Below are positions 1 to 12,139 of a DNA stretch of 64,000 nucleotides, one piece after another. This DNA comes from Ephydatia muelleri (lineage: Eukaryota > Porifera > Demospongiae > Spongillida > Spongillidae): positions 1,116,178 to 1,180,177 of the forward strand of contig JABACO010000019.1 in NCBI GenBank assembly GCA_013339895.1, read 5' to 3'. Position 1 is the stretch's first letter. Every line of letters begins with the position of its first letter. A model generated the notes under the pieces. It did no database searches and was not told the origin of the DNA. It worked only from the letters and a program-made list of their open reading frames with translations. The translations under genes and the position numbers were made by a program.

Positions 1-13
1 ACATTGTCCTAAT

Positions 14-440
14 ATGCACTCCCCCCTCCTCCCTCCCCCTTCTCCCTCCCCCTTCTCCCTCCCCCTTCTCCCTCCCCCTCCTTCCTTCTTCCCCTCCTTC
101 CTCCTCCTCCCCCCTCCTTCCTCCCTCCCCCTCCTTCCTCCCTCCCCCTCCTTCCTCCCTCCCCCTCCTTCCTCCCTCCCCCTCCTTCCTCTCCCTCCCC
201 CTCCTTCCTCCCTCCCCCTTCTTCCTCCCTCCCCCTCCTTCCTCCCTCCCCCTCCTTCCTCCCTCCCCCTCCTTCCTCCTTCCCCCTCCTTCCTCCCTCC
301 CCATCCTTCCTCCCTCCACCTCCCCCTTCCTTCCTCCCCCTCCTCCCTCTTTTCTCCCCCTCCTCCCTCTTTTCTCCCCCTCCTCCCTCTTTTCTCCCCC
401 TCCTCCCTCCCCTTCTTACTACTCCCCACTCCTTCCACTA
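14..440. repeat. Polypyrimidine (CCTCCTTC/CCCTCC) low-complexity tract
   Basis: About 430 bp are almost pure C and T on the + strand, in imperfect repeats of CCTCCTTCCTCCCTCCC. The open frame across it is proline/serine/leucine-rich and is a by-product of the repeat. The complementary strand is G-rich and could form G-quadruplexes or triplex (H-DNA). Nothing else is seen from here to about 1000. Confidence 0.9.
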
Positions 441-1029
441 CATCATAAATATTTACTAGCAGGATTCTAATGAGACATCACTCTATTTTGGTAAGCAACC
501 ATTGCATTTAGACTGTAAGTCAACGATTGAATGGTACACTACAACTCATATACGTGTAAAAAGTGACACATGTTAATAAAAATTATTTCTTAAATCTAAT
601 AAAATAAAACATACATTCTAAATTTCTAGCATCTGGGAAGCACAGCCCTAACATCTGCCCTCGCTCATGAAAGGTAATTCAGCCTAGAATAGAGTGCAAA
701 GATGGCTTGGACCTTGAACAAGGGATGACACCAGATTGGAGATGCACACTTTCTCCAACTACATATCCAACTAAACACACTTGTATCATTGTTGATTCAG
801 CTGTCTCTAAGGCTGCCTATTAATTTTTACTCACACAGCAGACTAAGCATTAGGGTTCGGTGGTGAGATTAAAGTGACGCAATCTATTATTAGCTAGAAA
901 GGTTTGGGTTGAGCCTCAAACCTGCACTAACAATGAGCACGAGTGAAGTGACTTTTCGAGTATGTTTTTCTGAGTTGGTATCTCCTCATATTGACATGTG
1001 CCACAGAGGATCCTAGCTACTAGGACAAA

Positions 1030-1893
1030 GTACGTTATGAAACGTCAAAGTACCATTTTAAGTTGCTTCAGCCAATTGTCGGCAAAGCGAAGAGAAATTG
1101 GGATTGATGACGAATTAGGTAGCATTTCACCCACAAGCTGTGCAAAAGAGCAAGAATCTGTAGCTGGCTTCTACACCTGATATCTGTAAGGCATACAGTT
1201 CTCTCCAGCAGACTAAGCAAAGTGTTCACATATAGACTAGTATGTATGATAATGTCGGTAATTTCCACTTGCAATGGTTTGAAACTAGCTAGAGCCACAT
1301 GTGAAGCAGTTGGGCGTGATGTTCCTGCTGTGTACCCCGTTGTTGTGGAAGGCAAAGAGAAAGGGATCATGTTTCAGCTCAGGAACCAGAAGAATATTTT
1401 AAGCGATTGATAGGTCACAATTCCTTTTCTTGATCACCTTGTAAACGAATAAGAGCAACGTTTTATATATAGTAATCGGCAGCGTGTAATCCAAGGGTTA
1501 AGCTTAATTCCAGCAGAGACTAAAAATGTTAGGTCATGGAATTGGCATCATTTTATAGCAATGATCTTCCTTCTGAAGGCATGTTGGGAAATGAAATGGG
1601 CTGCTGAATATCTTAAATGACCTACTGATCCTCACAAAACAATTCAGCAATGTGATTTAATATTTTTTCCCAACATACATACACTTTTGAAAATAGTGTG
1701 CACACAACCTGGTACATGTGGCCTGAAGCGTCTTAAGACCTACTTACAATCCACATTGGGTCCAGAAAGAATGAATGGAGTTGCAGCAATGCAGTTCCAC
1801 TATGACCTTGAGATTGATTACGATGCCATGTTTGCAAGAAAGCACCCTAGACGAATGGCTCTCCAGAATGTACTTTATGATAATGCTTCATAA
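1030..1893 (+). pseudogene. Degraded hAT transposase fragment (C-terminal dimerisation region)
   Basis: The frame at 1687-1893 reads LKRLKTYLQSTLGPERMNG and later FARKHPRRMAL. This is the pattern of the hAT-family C-terminal dimerisation region in ZMYM/P52-like transposases (motif of LKTYLRST, RLN/RMN, HPRRM). An open stretch at 1030-1180 begins KRQSTILSCF, like the N-terminal lead of such proteins; that link is weaker. The pieces lie in different frames with stops between them, so I call a dead fragment. I found no terminal repeats. The region 1894-2090 holds a short tandem repeat (TTCAATCCAACTGATATTAACTAG-like units near 1951-2015) and nothing else recognised. Confidence 0.6.
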
Positions 1894-2098
1894 TACACAT
1901 TTGACATTAACAATTTTCAGCATCTACATGTAAATTCTCTGAGCTTTGTCAATCCAACTGATAACTAGTTCAATCCAACTGATATTAACTAGTTCAATCC
2001 AACTGATATTAACTAGTAATCAAAAGAGGCTGTAAAAAAGCATGTATGAGCAATTAATGCGCTTATAATGTACCGGGATCCGCCTATATGTTGATCGT

Positions 2099-2154
2099 AT
2101 ATGTATCAGGTCTGATATGACGTTCAATAACGTCATATCAGACCTGATACATAT
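2099..2154. repeat. Perfect 26-bp palindrome with 4-nt loop
   Basis: Bases 2099-2124 and 2129-2154 are exact reverse complements, separated by CAAT. The arm contains ATCAGGTCTGATATGACGTT. This would make a stable cruciform or hairpin. It may be the core of a very small foldback element; no clear target duplication is seen. From 2155 to 2950 nothing further is recognised, although the NIDO gene promoter should lie there. Confidence 0.85.
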
Positions 2155-2951
2155 GATATATAATCAGCAGTACAGTCTGTTACAGACATGAAACTTTTTG
2201 CTGTGTATCAGTGGAGGAAAAAAAAGAAAGGTATATGTGATTTGGCGCCATCTGGAAACGCTCTGTGAAACGGATGAAATTGGTCATAATACATACTACA
2301 GTGATTCAGATGCATAAAAGTTGATACCAAGTACGATTTATTCGATGGAATCGGGACATATTTTGAGCAGTGCGTACGTTGTATTTCCCAACTTTTCTAA
2401 CTAGTTACAAAGGTAACCAAAAGTATATGATCTAAATACCATACACATAAGCCTGCAAAATCATCGTTAGCGTACAAGTAAGTTCATTTGCTAACGAATC
2501 AAATAACAACGTGAAAACCGGCGCCGAAAATTGTGGTCGATTTTTTATGTCGGGGTTTGAAGTACATGGTTCTCGACGCTCTTCCAACCATAGATCACGT
2601 GTGTGCCATTGTCTTGGCTATTGCAGATGGCAAGGTTAATCTTACCGCGGCCTACAACACGTGTTCTTTATTTTTAAAAATACCTTAAGTGCATGTATAC
2701 ATTGAAGTATTTAGTAATACGTATCGTCCAAGGTGAAATGAATGCCATATCGTCGCAGCATGCGCCTTTTTTTGCTATAGATTGCACTTAATTTTTAATG
2801 GAGAATGGATATTCAATTAGCTCATCTTTGCATGTTATTTGATACCGGTAACCAAATTATGCATGATGTAATCATTAAATATCCGTTGGTACGGCGAGAG
2901 ATACTACTTATCTCTGGTACGGTTGTGCAATCGTTATTATTCGAATTCAAA

Positions 2952-5900
2952 ATGACAGCGAGAATTGTCGCAGCTTTTTCGTACATCATGTTTGTATGTT
3001 CGGTTAATGGTATCCAGTTCTACAGCAAGACGAGCAATGCCTTGGACTTGGGTCACACAGACGACAACGACAGCGGGATACTTCAGCTGCCAGCGTACCT
3101 GGTCTTTTACAACAAATCGTACAGTTCGTTGGTGGTGAGTACAAAATCCGGTCGAATTGTAATAGGCGGGTCACGCATTGCTATTGCAGGTATGTAACAA
3201 CGGGATGATAAGCTTGCAAACGAATTCACCCTTCCGGTGCAAAACTCCGAAAAACGGCATCCCGAACAGTCACCAAACCCTGATCGGACCGTTTATTTCA
3301 GATGTTGATACGAGGCCGCCCAATTCAGGAAAGGTCTACTACGAGCTGTCCACCTCGCCATCCCTGCTAGCTAGGGCAAGAGAGGACATCACGCTAACCT
3401 ACCGCGATGAGACGTTCAACCCTACACTGCTCATAATAGCGACATATGACCACGTTGGGTATTACCCGCAAAATACCGACAAGGTGGGCACAAATACAAC
3501 TCTTTTGCCGGCTGCGTGCATAAACTGAGTAATTTATTTATTTATTTATTTATTATTTTGTGCACATATACGATGCACGCATCCAGCTTAATACGTACCA
3601 AGTTGTTCTGGCGACCAATGGAGCGACATCCTACGCGTTATTCCTGTACAACGCGATTGAGTGGACCCGTTCGACTTCCGGATCAGCTAATGTTGGATTT
3701 AACGAGGGGGATGGAATTCGCTGGTTTGTTACCCCAATCACTAATCTAGCGACTCTTCCTCAGACATCTAATGTCAATGTGCCGGGCTTGTATGTGTACA
3801 GAATAGATGGTACAGAAATCCCAGCAGCACCCGGTAAGATCGGTATTACTGCACTCAGCAAGGTGATGATAATTATGCACGCACCACCAGCGTCAATACT
3901 GTACCCGTACGGCGTGGCGGCTGGAGATGCGTCCCTGCCACCTGCTGATGCCAGCAGTGTGCTGGTTGCACTGCAGCAGTCAATCAACCTCTATGGTAGT
4001 TCGGTCTCTTCTGTCTATGTAAGTCATATCTGCATCACTGGTGATGCACAATGTCAAGACTTCATACTTCTTGCATGTTTACATGCAGGTTAACACGGAT
4101 GGCTTCATATCGGCTGCAAATCTAGGTGGGAGTGTCTCCAACCCCACGGGCTTTCCAACTGCCAATGGGCTCTTCATCGCTCCCTTCTGGGCCAATGTGG
4201 ACACCACGTGTGCTGGAAAAGTATACTACAGAGAAACAAATGATTCCACCCTCTTGCAGAGAGCGTTGGCAGAGATTCGAAGAGGCTATGCGGCAGACAG
4301 CTTTTCTCCAGCTCGTTTGCTCGTAGTGACGTGGGCACAAGTAGGCTACTACAACTGCCAACTTGATAAGGTGGGCCTCTGGTACCTGGTGCCCATGTTG
4401 CCTGCTGTCAAATATTCTGTGCTTTTCCCTTCGTAGACAAATACATTTCAGGCCATCATAGCATCAGGAGGAGGGACATCGTATGTGCTGTTTATATATG
4501 ACGCAATGCAGTGGATGAATGGAGACTCCTCTGGAGTGGGCCAGACAGGCATTAGTGCAGGAGATGGGACCAACTACTTCAGCTTGGATGGATCTGGAAC
4601 AAGCAGTGTACTAAGCCTTCCTATACAAAGCAATGTGGCCAAGAGTGGCCTCTTTGTCTTTGCTGGAACTGGTATGTTTAATGAGATTAATCTTGCTTCA
4701 TTGGTTGTGAGCTTCCTTTTTTTTGTCTCCACATACACCAGCTAAACTGTATCCATTCGGGGTTTCCCAGTCGGACACTGCAGGAACGTCAGACTTCTCT
4801 CCTTCCGTTTCCTTCTCTTTTCGTCATCACAACCTGCTCTCCAACTTATGCTATGTAAGACTCACAAAAGTACCTGTCTCTATATTTGAACGCAAACACT
4901 CCACCAGGTTTATAAAAATGGTTACATTAGCTTTGACAAAGGATTTGGGTCCTCACCAGTCCCATACTCATTGCAAGACTACACAGTACCTGCAGATGTT
5001 GTTATAGCACCCTATTGGTCGGACACTTCCACAGCAGTAGGGGGAGCTTATTACTACAGAACAACAACTAGTGAATCACTACTTCAGAGGGTCTCTGCTG
5101 AAATACAGTCTCTGTTTGGTGTGAAATTTAGGGCCACCAATCTTCTTATTGCCACCTGGAACAAGATGGCATATCGTTACAGACTTAGCTACGATGGAAG
5201 CGTGAGAAACAGACATGCTCATTCTCGCTGGATATACTGCTCAAGTTATCTCATTTTCACCTTTTAGGTCAACACATTTCAAGCAGTGGTGGCAACAGAT
5301 GGAATTATCTCCTACCTAATTTACCTCTATGATACCTTGCAGTGGCACCGTAGTAGTTTTATCACAAACAAGATGTCCTCCCCTCAAGTAGGATTTGCCA
5401 TTGATGGCACTGTCCTTACTATGCCACAGAGTGGGAGCTCAGATGCTCTTTCGCTGACTTACTCTTCCAACAAACACGTTCCCGGCATGACCCTCTATGC
5501 TGTTCCAGGTATGGGAAAAGCACCATCTATCTGTGCATGTATTGCTTCAGTTACACAGGAAAAAGTTAGAAACATCCAGGGTGGAAATTAATAAATTCCC
5601 AGCTAGCAGTCCTGGATTTTTTTCCAATGAATCCAGGGTGTTATCAGGCTTTTCCACACTGGATACTCAATACCAGGGTGGGGAAGCCTTGAACCTGCTG
5701 GGTTTTGTTTGAACCATCTTGGATTTTGTTCCCCATGTCCAGCCTGGTTGTTTGTAACTTTTTCTTTTTTTAACTCTCATCATCTCTCACTCTTACATAG
5801 ACCATTGGGGATATTTGAGTAGTACTCTAATAGATATGCTCTAATTTTGTCTCCCTACACTTTCACCCACACTTCATTGTCAAACGCTATTCCCTTTTAC

Positions 5901-6138
5901 AGCCAATCCCTTAGCTTACTTCAGAGTGTGGTTTCCACATGGAAAAGGTCACAGTACAAACATGAAACACATCCACCACAAACTTGGAGGGGCCAAGGCC
6001 AATGTAAAAGCTGAGAAGGGGCGACACCCAGGCAGGAAGGGGGAACTAGCCACTTCCTTGAAACGAAAGCCATTTCACATCAGGAAATTTGCCACCACAA
6101 GGGCTAAGCTACCCATGTTATCGTGGGCCTCAGAATAA
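2952..6138 (+). CDS. Secreted protein with three tandem nidogen (NIDO) domains
   Basis: Ten exons join in phase: 2952-3134, 3190-3483, 3587-3833, 3891-4018, 4089-4370, 4437-4671, 4742-4854, 4908-5201, 5268-5508, 5903-6138 (about 750 residues). The start at 2952 gives a classic signal peptide (MTARIVAAFSYIMFVCSVNG); an upstream in-frame ATG at 2805 would bury it. Each repeat has the same pattern: N-terminal YPYG/YPFG strand, an NxDGxIS-like turn, IAPFWANVDT or IAPYWSDTST, a GKVYYR/GAYYYR strand, LLIATW or LLVVTW, and a TNTFQAIIA-type strand. These are NIDO features of nidogen, alpha-tectorin and mucin-4. Each repeat is coded by the same exon triplet with the same phases, pointing to exon-set duplication. 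The stop codon lies inside an AATAAA signal at 6135, marking the gene end. Exon 10 (basic tail, no recognised domain) is the least certain. No transmembrane segment is seen. The role is probably extracellular matrix or adhesion (inferred). Confidence 0.82.
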
Positions 6139-6765
6139 AATCACATTTCCGTTATCTGGCAGACATCACTATACCATCCAAATTTAGAATTTTTTTTGTA
6201 TTTCTGAAACAAGATAGAGTGACTGACTTACTTTAATTAAGTGTGTTGTTGCAAAGCTCACTGATTATAATATTTGCATGCATGCATGACGGGCATGATG
6301 TTAAATTTAACGCTCTGAGCTTAGGGAGCTCGCAAGCTTCAAGTGTTCATAATAATGATCAAAGTCACATGCTCCGTCAAATGTGATGCAAAACCTTATG
6401 ACATCAAACTAACTAATTAATTGTACATTAGTCTGTTGGCCAATTCATTGCATGTAATTAATTTAGGCGCTGGTCGTCCACTCCCCCTGCTCTCCGCTGG
6501 CCTAACCATGAACCCCTTCAAATGCTTCAAGCGGGCCTGACTCTATACACGTATGTATCAGTTGCAAATCTAAGGGGGACTGTAAAATTACGCGATGCAT
6601 GCAGTACCTTCAGCATTAAAAACTGATTGATCAAGGCGCTTCCGTACTCAAACTGCTTCAAACCACATTGGATCCGGTTTCAGCAAACTGGATCGAATTG
6701 TGGTTTGGCGGTTTGGGCACAATAATTAATTATTTTTAAGTTTTACGTCTGCACAACGAGTACGG

Positions 6766-6860
6766 TAGCCTCATCCCCAGATCCTATTTTTGTTACAGGA
6801 GGGAATAATATATTTCGCTCCCGTAAGTTTAACATAAAAACAGGCCTGGGGACGAGGCTA
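6766..6860. mobile_element. 95-bp MITE with TAGCCTC termini and 9-bp target duplication
   Basis: The ends read TAGCCTCATCCCCAG and CTGGGGACGAGGCTA, an imperfect inverted repeat. The element is flanked by the exact direct repeat CGAGTACGG (6757-6765 and 6861-6869). A 9-bp duplication is typical of Mutator-like or Merlin elements; the superfamily is inference. A second copy lies in a SCYL1 intron at 47242-47330. Confidence 0.8.
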
Positions 6861-6985
6861 CGAGTACGGATACTCTTGGGAGCAGGGCCGGGGCAAAAAA
6901 AAAACCTTGTCCAGAAGTATAAAAGATATAAACGCATTCAAAATATGATGAAAGCTATATGCGTGGTCATCAGGTGAAGGCTATA

Positions 6986-7208
6986 GAGGAGTTGCATTGA
7001 CGTCACGCGCGCCTTGCATTGTTTAGTTACATCATATGTATGCTGCTATTTATGTATACGGCACGCTATAAATATGTACCACGTGAGCGAATGCTGCCGC
7101 CTTCTATTGTTCCCGTCCGGTTATTGTTTATCTCGTACCCACGCAGCGCATATTTATAGTAACATACTTAGTGATGTAAGACGCGCGCGACGTCACATGC
7201 AACTCCTC
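6986..7208. mobile_element. MITE with GAGGAGTTGCAT termini and TA target site
   Basis: The left end GAGGAGTTGCAT, followed by GACGTCACGCGCG, is matched inverted at the right end ending ATGCAACTCCTC. Both ends are bounded by TA, as for Tc1/mariner-type insertions. It sits inside the leftmost unit of the 37-bp minisatellite that follows. A relative with similar ends (GAGAGGTTGCAGTG) lies at 48744-48895. Confidence 0.72.
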
Positions 7209-7420
7209 TATACGCATGCTCAATAATACTCCATCACGTGAAGGCTATACGCATGCTCCATCACGTGAAGGCTATATGCATGCTCAATGTTACTCCATCA
7301 CGTGAAGGCTACATGCATGCTCAATAATACTCCATCACGTGAAGGCTACATGCATGCTCAATAATACTCCATCACGTGAAGGCTATATGCATGCTCAATA
7401 ATACTCCATCAGGTGAAGGA
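7209..7420. repeat. About 37-bp minisatellite carrying CACGTG in each unit
   Basis: About six units contain ATGCTCAATAATACTCCATC followed by ACGTGAAGGCTATATGC, some shortened. Most units include the palindrome CACGTG (E-box), lost as CAGGTG in the last unit. The array is about 1 kb upstream of the first recognised ANAPC1 exon. Any enhancer role is speculation. Confidence 0.85.
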
Positions 7421-8391
7421 CAAGAATGGAGAGACCGGCGAAACTCGATTAAACGACGTTGGTGTCTTATTCGTGCCTTTTTCCTACGGTGCGTTATGCA
7501 TAGTTCCATGAGCAAAGCTGTACAGTGGATTCAAACCGACTCGATCCGGTTCGCCATGAATATTAAATTCCTAGTGCCTAAAGCGCGTCGGAGCCGAATC
7601 GATCTATAGATCGATGCTGTTAGATGCGGTTTGAGATGTCTAGTGCTGATACACGGCGTCGCGTCTCCATGCATATCATTTGCATGAGACGCGATCATAT
7701 TATTTTCATATGTGCAATTACATATACGGATGGTAGGGACCTATTGTCTTCAGTGCTACAGTTTAGCTGGAATGCATTGCACTATTGAAAACCACACTGA
7801 AGATAATTTTTAGTGAGGGTCCACAACGTGGATACTGATATACAATTATCAAACAGTACATTGATCGAAGTGTGAAACTGAATGTATACAACTTGATCCC
7901 ACCATTATGAGGTACAAGAGAAAGGGCTAGGTCAAATTTACTTCATGCAATTCAGGGTGTATGTAGCCTTCAGTTTTTCTTCATTTTTCGTTTGCTACAG
8001 TCTTATCACAGATGTCTATTTGCCAATCTTATCAATTTGGGTGTCAGCACTTCTGTAAACTGTTGTTCAGAAGTGATGCTAATTATGAGGGACACAGCAA
8101 GTGCACTAATTTCTTCTTGTTTGATTAAGTAGTTCAGTTTTACATAACCTACAAGTACACATTGTGTGTTCATCATTAAAGATTAAGAAACCGTCGCCAC
8201 CGTGGTTGAGCTCTCGTCCCAGCTCTTATGTATAATGCATAATGCAAGCGGTCTGGGGATCGTAAAAGGGTCTCCACATGGCTGTGAAATTGGAAGTATT
8301 ACACAAGTACTGCCCTGGCAGTGAAACTGTACCAGTTAGCCAGCTGCGCGTCATGTTTGTTTGTTTTTAAATATTATTTTTTTATCGACAG
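7421..8391. other. No certain gene; expected to hold ANAPC1 5' end
   Basis: The conserved ANAPC1 homology begins at 8392 without a start codon, so the promoter and N-terminal exon(s) should lie here or further left. I could not identify them. A block at about 8195-8370 resembles a dispersed tRNA-derived repeat but was not strong enough to call. Confidence 0.4.
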
Positions 8392-10018
8392 CTGCAGTGT
8401 GGCGATGTTTGGAGTGTGCGCAAAGATAAAGCCACTGGCTGCACGCATGAACTTTTCGTTAGCGGGAACACCGTCACGTGGTTTGAAGGCATAGATACCG
8501 CCAACAGACTAGTTAAGAATTTATACTGTGTTGAGACTACGGCCCTGCAAGCATACTGGTGTCAATTCTATGAGAAGGGGAACGCCATCTTAAGATGTGT
8601 ATGCGTGCGCGAGAGTTCTTGTTTGACCCTTTTTATGGAGACAGGTGCTGTCCATTACGTACCACTGCCCTTTTTGGTGAGCTAGACAGCAAATTAGGGG
8701 CAGCAAATTAATTCAGATGTTTTAGGCCCATGGCTCGTGGCCGTTGGACGGTGGTATTATGGTTGAAAGGAAGGCAGCTTCAGACGCGGGCCACGACGGG
8801 CTGCCTACCCTTTTCACGTTGCTTCACCCGTTAGACGACCTCTGCCCTACAACGTTCCGCAGGCCAGCTGCCAGTACGTGGAGAGGGCGAAGTTTCTTCC
8901 CCACTTCTGACCTTTTACTATCTTATGACTTCCTCCCAGCTTCACCAGACCTCACAGTGCTAGGGTTCTACAGTGATCCAAGCTTTAGGGTCCTCAGGCC
9001 ATTTTCGGACCCAGACAGCCCTCCGTTTGTTGTGTGCTATGACTCGTCTGCAGGGAGGCACCTTGTCTCTGTCCTGTTGGCAGCAACACTGCGGGTTGGG
9101 GAGCCTTATGATCCACGAAGGTGCTCACTGTCTCAATTCCTACCCTCTGCAGGATATTCCTTCTCACATCTCCACGCCCAGTCACTCCAGGATCCGCCAT
9201 ACTCCAGTCCGGGTGCTCAGTTCCTCCGATCCCACTCCCAACGCCCACATCACCCCTGTCCCTTCCATCATCCAGTGTGCTGGTCCCCAGGCCCATGCGC
9301 CTCGACCCACCCCTGCGTCCATCAAGGGAGGGTGTGTGGCCGTGAAGGTGGGCAGCGGTCGCTCCCCCTTCGTCGGTCGGGTGCCCACACCACAAAGTGG
9401 AGGCCCTCGTATGGTACGTGGTGTGGGAGGCGTGTCATGACTTGTGGGGCTGAGGGGAGGGGCTATTGGTTAGTTGTTGGTGGGTGTAGCTGAGGGAGGG
9501 GCTAGTGGTTAGTTGTTGGTGGGGCTGAGGAATGTATGGGAGCTAATGGCATTGCCTATTATGACAGGTGTGGTCTGTCACAACTCTATAATGTGAGTGT
9601 TTCCTAATGGATTGGTGCTAATTTGCTCTCGCCTTGTCTTGACAGAGATCTTCCAAGTCACTGTCTCCTCCACACCTGGCCCGCATATCTCCCTTCTCCC
9701 AGACTGTCAACTCCCAGTCCTGGTCCACTTTCTACTCAGAGGAGTCCCTGGGCCAGTGCTACGAGGCCCTCGTGCCACAGAGGTGCCTCCATCTTGTGTG
9801 GCAGGAGCCCGGGCATCCCGACGATAGGTCTGTGCTGCTTGTGAGTGGCTATTACTGCTGCCTCATGTCCCTCTGTCTCCCTCGGTTCCAACGCTGAAGG
9901 CCTTCCGTTGTCCCTGCCAGTGCTGTGTTCCTTACTACAGACGTACTGGGCAAGAGCTACATTGTTTTCCTCTTCAGCTCTCAAGTCTGGTGTGTGTACA
10001 TGTGTGGGAATGTATGTG

Positions 10019-10092
<74 letters not shown>

Positions 10093-12058
10093 CGTGTGCA
10101 TGTATGTGTTTGTGTGTGTGTGTGATCTTTATGATTTCTTCTTGTTCTGCACTAACTGCACTATACTACCCTCACACTCACCCTCCCACCCTGCATGCCT
10201 CCACACACACACATGCACATGTGCACACATACATCCACACACATACACACACATACACACATACATCCACACACATACACACATACACACATACACACAC
10301 ATACACACATACATACACACACATACACACATATACACACACACACACATACACACATACACACACATACACACACATACATACATACATACTGATACAC
10401 ACACATACACACACATACACACTCGTCTTGCTTTCATACGGTGTGCGCAGGCTGTTGGAATATGCCAAGGCACAAGATGGATCATACTTGTGTGGAGCTA
10501 TCCTTTCCCTCCCTGCCCTCCAGGCTGTTCCCCTTGAGGACCTCTCCATGATCCTTGTCCTCCAGCAGAACAGCCACCTAGGGCTGTTCACAGGGACACA
10601 CAAGGTAGGCCCCCATTGGGCTGTTCACAGGGACACACAAGGTAGGCCCCCATTGGGCTGTTCACAGGGACACACAAGGTAGGCCTCCATTGGGCTGTTC
10701 ACAGGGACACACAAGGTAGGCCTCCATTGGGCTGTTCACAGGGACACACAAGTTAGGCCTCCATTAGGCTGGGCACAGGGACACACAAAGTGGCCCCCAT
10801 TGGGCTGTTCACAGCCTGGCACACAAGATAAACCCAATTTTCACAGGGGCACACAGCCACATAGGACTGTTCACAGGGACCCAACCACAGGGCAGACACA
10901 GGGAACACATACCACAGTGCTGACACAGGAGGCACACACCACAGGGCTGACACACATACGGTAGAGGAGGCACACACCACAGTGCTGACACAGGAGGCAC
11001 ACAGGGCTGTTGTGCGTTTAAGATGGCCAAGGGGGTAGGAGGGCAGGGGAGAGACAGTGCAAGGCTCAACATGCACTGTACGTGTATAAAATGAAATAAG
11101 AAATGTCACTAGAAAGTGATACATGTACTCAATTTAAGGTGTGAGAATAACTGCCAGTGCTGAATATTGTATGGCTGGATGCATGGGGCATTGGAGGTTA
11201 GGGAGGTATTGGCTCTGGGGAGTTAAGTCGTTGCGTGATGTGTTTTAAGCAGCAGCTAAGAATGATTTGGACCTTTGAACTGAATCTCGTGTTTGTTTCC
11301 ACGGGTGGACCTTATTTCAGAGTTCTAGTTTCCTTTCTCCCTTGCTGATATGTCAGTGATCAAATGGAGTCATTAAGTGATCATATGGAGTCATTAAGTG
11401 ATCATATGGAGTCATTAAGTGATCAAATGGAGTCATTAAGTGATCATATGGAGTCATTAAGTGATCATATGGAGTCATTAAGTGATCATATGGAGTCATT
11501 AAGTGATCATATGGAGTTATTAAGTGATCATATGGAGTCATTAAGTATGCAATTATTATTTCTTAACACGCACTGCAGTTAATTTGCTTCTATAAAGCAT
11601 GCTATATGCATATAGATGGATATTGAGGGGAAATGTCACATGGGTGTGACGGAGGGAGAACATGGGTGTGATGGAGGGAGAACATGGGTGTGATGGAGGG
11701 AGAACGTGGGTGTGATGGAGGGAGAACATGGGTGTGATGGAGGGAGAACGTGGGTGTGATGGAGGGAGAACGTGGGTGTGATGGAGGGAGAACATGGGTG
11801 TGATGGAGGGAGAACGTGGGTGTGATGGAGGGAGAACATGGGGATGGGGGAGATGAGCACTCTGTGTGCGTAGATTTCAGATGTGGACATGACACCGTTG
11901 CTACGTGGGCCCAGTGGATGTGGCATTGAAGATTCACCGGTGAGTGTGGCACAGCTGAGGGACTCCATAGATAGCAGCTTCACGGTCGTCCTAAGCACTG
12001 GAGAGATGGTCAGGTGTTCTGTACCACTTCTGCACAGGCATCCATCAGGTTTGTGCTA

Positions 12059-12139
<81 letters not shown>

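Noticed and set aside
8195..8370. Possible tRNA-derived SINE (ACCGTGGTTGAGCTCTCGTC...)
   Set aside because: A box-A-like start can be imagined, but there is no clear box B or tail, and no second copy in the window.
9741..10101. Histidine/threonine-repeat open frames over CA/TG microsatellites (also 10129-10682, 15084-15710, 19474-19962, 34481-34985)
   Set aside because: Dinucleotide repeats without stops; real ANAPC1 or VIPAS39 exons lie in other frames there.
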